This document shows positions 5,859-7,367 of a stretch of DNA of 7,367 nt, piece by piece (position 1 is the stretch's first letter; each line of letters opens with the position of its first letter). A model generated the notes under the pieces. That model ran no database searches, had not been told where the DNA came from, and saw nothing but the letters and a program-made list of their open reading frames with translations. The DNA lies in assembly GCA_012267605.1 (NCBI GenBank), contig JAAXGF010000344.1, positions 1 to 7,367 of the forward strand, given 5' to 3'. The position numbers and the translations under genes are program-made. This DNA is from Alphaproteobacteria bacterium (GTDB lineage Bacteria; Pseudomonadota; Alphaproteobacteria; JAAXGF01).

Positions 5859-7115
5859 TCAGTGTAGAAGGCCCACAACGGTTGCCGTAAGGCATGTCGT
5901 TATCGTACCCGCGACAATCGATTTGAAGCCCAGAGCAATAATTTCGCGGCGGCGTTCGGGTACCATTGTTGTCAAACCTCCGATAAGAATGCCCAGGCTA
6001 CCCAGGTTGGCGAATCCAAATAGTGCGTAAGTCATGATGATTTGGCTTCTTGCCTCGAACGTCCCAGGCGGCAATGCGGCGAAATCCAAGTAGGCGATGA
6101 ACTCGTTTAGGATGATCTTGGTGCCCAAGAGAGCACCAGCTTGAGAAGTCTCCGACCATGGAATGCCCATAAGCCATGCAAGTGGTGCTAAGACCACGCC
6201 TAGCAGCCTTTGCAGAGTCAAAGGCGCTCCGCCAACGTCAGGCAGCAGTCCGAGAATCGAATTTGCCAAATGGATTAGGGCGACGAGAACAATGAGCATA
6301 GCGACAACGTTGATCAGCAGGTTGATACCGTCGAGCGTGCCACGCGTGATCGCGTCCATCGCGCTCGCCGGCCGAAGATCTGAGTCAAAGCCGCCGGCAG
6401 TAGGCCGCCCAGAATCGGGTACCATAAGCCGAGCGATCATAATTGCGGCTGGAGCGTTGATAATTGATGCCGTAAGCAAGTGGCCGATGACGTTCGGAAT
6501 CACGTTTCCAAGAACGGTCGCATATAGCACCATCATGGTCCCAGCTATCGTGGCCATGCCACACACCATGATTGCGAAGAGCTCGCTACGCGTTAGCCGC
6601 TGCAAGTACGGGCGGATCAGGAGCGGCGCCTCAACCATTCCAACGAAGACATTTGCTGCGGTGGCTACGCCCAACGCCCCACCGATCCCCATAAGCCTTT
6701 GCAGACACCATGAAACTGCCCGTACGATTATCGGCAATATGTGCCAATAGAAAAACAGTGACGACAACGCGCTCATAACGAGGATCAATGGGAGCGCCCG
6801 GAACGCCAAAATGAAACTTGCACCGGGCTTGGTTTCCTCGAATGGAAGGGGACCTCCACCCAGATAGCCAAACACAAATTCTGTTCCTGCGGTGGTCGCT
6901 TCCTGCAACGCGGAAACCGCGCTGTTTAACCAAAGGAATACCCCATGGATCACTGGTAATTTGAGGAGTGTCAGTGCTAGCACCAACTGGACCGCAAGGC
7001 CCGATGCGATAACCAAGATCCGATCCTTATACGATACGCTCGGTTCGCGTTCGCCCAACAACAAGGCGAATCCAATGAGCCTCAAGAGACCGACAAGATT
7101 CTGCGCGATAAGCAC
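5859..7115 (-). CDS. concentrative nucleoside transporter (CNT/NupC family)
   Basis: This encodes 418 residues from a GTG at 7115 that has GGAG 8 bases upstream. It is an inner-membrane cation-coupled importer of nucleosides. The family layout is complete: an N-terminal pair of helices (about 5-20, 32-52), then core SALSSLFFYWHILPIIVRAV (115-134), the re-entrant motif TAANVFVGMVEAPLLIRPYL (152-171), ELFAIMVCGMATIAGTMM (178-195), the second half with GTKIILNEFIAY (331-342), and ALFGFANLGSLGILIGGL (364-381). By comparison with the Vibrio CNT structure, Glu162, Glu338, Asn370 and Ser373 match ribose- and sodium-site residues. The base-contacting Gln-Thr of GQTEAP is Met-Val here (160-161), so base specificity may differ from pyrimidine-preferring members. 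The C-terminus is short and intact. The next gene downstream on the same strand is the ypjD-like gene after 238 bases, so a shared operon is unlikely. Confidence 0.92.
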   Translation of the reverse strand: MLIAQNLVGLLRLIGFALLLGEREPSVSYKDRILVIASGLAVQLVLALTLLKLPVIHGVFLWLNSAVSALQEATTAGTEFVFGYLGGGPLPFEETKPGASFILAFRALPLILVMSALSSLFFYWHILPIIVRAVSWCLQRLMGIGGALGVATAANVFVGMVEAPLLIRPYLQRLTRSELFAIMVCGMATIAGTMMVLYATVLGNVIPNVIGHLLTASIINAPAAIMIARLMVPDSGRPTAGGFDSDLRPASAMDAITRGTLDGINLLINVVAMLIVLVALIHLANSILGLLPDVGGAPLTLQRLLGVVLAPLAWLMGIPWSETSQAGALLGTKIILNEFIAYLDFAALPPGTFEARSQIIMTYALFGFANLGSLGILIGGLTTMVPERRREIIALGFKSIVAGTITTCLTATVVGLLH

Positions 7116-7174
7116 TTCCCTTGCTCCACTTAAGAATCATTTATCGATGATCGAAGGCATCTGGCGACAATCGT

Positions 7175-7215
7175 TCAAATCCCACGATTTGAGCGCCGAC
7201 GAAAATTTTCGGCGC
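7175..7215. promoter_or_regulatory. two tandem hairpins upstream of the nucleoside transporter
   Basis: TCAAATC/GATTTGA (7175-7181 and 7186-7192, 4-base loop) directly abuts GCGCCGA/TCGGCGC (7193-7199 and 7209-7215, 9-base AT-rich loop). Both stems are perfect 7-bp pairings. They lie 60-100 bases upstream of the transporter GTG, in its probable leader or promoter. A candidate -35 TTGATA (7229-7234) and -10 GAAAAT (7205-7210) on the minus strand, spaced 18 bases, overlap the second dyad. This would suit repressor control or leader RNA folding. I recognise no known riboswitch. Confidence 0.4.
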
Positions 7216-7332
7216 GGCGATCCAACAATATCAATAATGATACCTGACAATCGTGCTGCGTATACGGTCGGATGGGAAGGGAAGTAATCGTTGACTCATT
7301 CGGGTGACCGCTGAACTCGCGGATGAAGGTAC

Positions 7333-7367
7333 ATGAATCGCTCGCAAGTGGACACTTCTAAAAACCT
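7333..7367 (+). CDS. possible start of a gene running off the right edge
   Basis: ATG at 7333 opens a frame (MNRSQVDTSKN) that is still open at the window end. GAAGG at 7325-7329 lies only 3 bases upstream, closer than usual, and TTGACT at 7291-7296 could be a -35 element. Eleven codons cannot identify a product, and this may be chance. In 7216-7332 I see no gene. Confidence 0.25.
   Translation, partial: MNRSQVDTSKN

Noticed and set aside
6163..6750. A 195-codon plus-strand frame within the transporter gene
   Set aside because: It is antisense to a well-recognised CNT gene, and its Ser/Pro/Thr-rich composition is typical of a shadow frame.
7140..7215. Possible purine riboswitch ahead of the nucleoside transporter
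   Set aside because: The two hairpins are side by side and not arranged as a three-way junction, and no conserved riboswitch core bases are seen.
1..7367. CRISPR arrays, insertion sequences or phage genes
   Set aside because: No regularly spaced direct repeats, transposase motifs or terminal inverted repeats were found on either strand by eye.

Overview
The window looks like a chromosomal segment of an alphaproteobacterium, probably of the Rhodospirillales type. This is inferred from moderate GC content, the style of the small basic protein and the lipoprotein, and a GTG/ATG start mix with short GGAG-type ribosome binding sites. No phage, IS, CRISPR or plasmid genes are visible.

The main result lies at 1099-1409 on the minus strand. 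It is a tRNA-Thr(GGU) gene whose anticodon loop is interrupted, between U36 and A37, by a compact 236-nt group I intron. The two exons (35 nt and 40 nt with encoded CCA) rebuild a perfect cloverleaf. The intron has a P1 helix with U.G at the 5' splice site, a terminal G, and a full P2-P9 core that closely resembles the Azoarcus tRNA-Ile intron (IC3-type), including a covarying P7. It carries no homing endonuclease. A 9-bp hairpin follows the tRNA.

Layout: 1-244 holds at most the tail of an unrecognised gene and a small hairpin. 245-850 (minus) is a small lipoprotein of unknown function, downstream of the intron-bearing tRNA gene on the same strand. 1488-1685 (plus) is a small, very basic protein, divergent from the tRNA. 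1803-2885 (plus) is a TIGR03032-type protein of unknown function, followed on the same strand by a gamma-glutamyltransferase-like Ntn hydrolase (3079-4662) with no export signal and without the usual gamma-glutamate-binding Arg. Converging on these from the right (minus strand) are a YpjD/CcsA-like cytochrome c assembly membrane protein (4820-5620) and a CNT/NupC-family nucleoside transporter (5859-7115). The right edge holds two tandem hairpins upstream of the transporter and perhaps the first codons of another plus-strand gene.

The protein genes do not form one obvious pathway. The TIGR03032 and GGT-like genes could act together, but they are separated by about 190 bases and the link is only positional. 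The transporter and cytochrome assembly genes look like ordinary, independently expressed housekeeping or nutrient genes.
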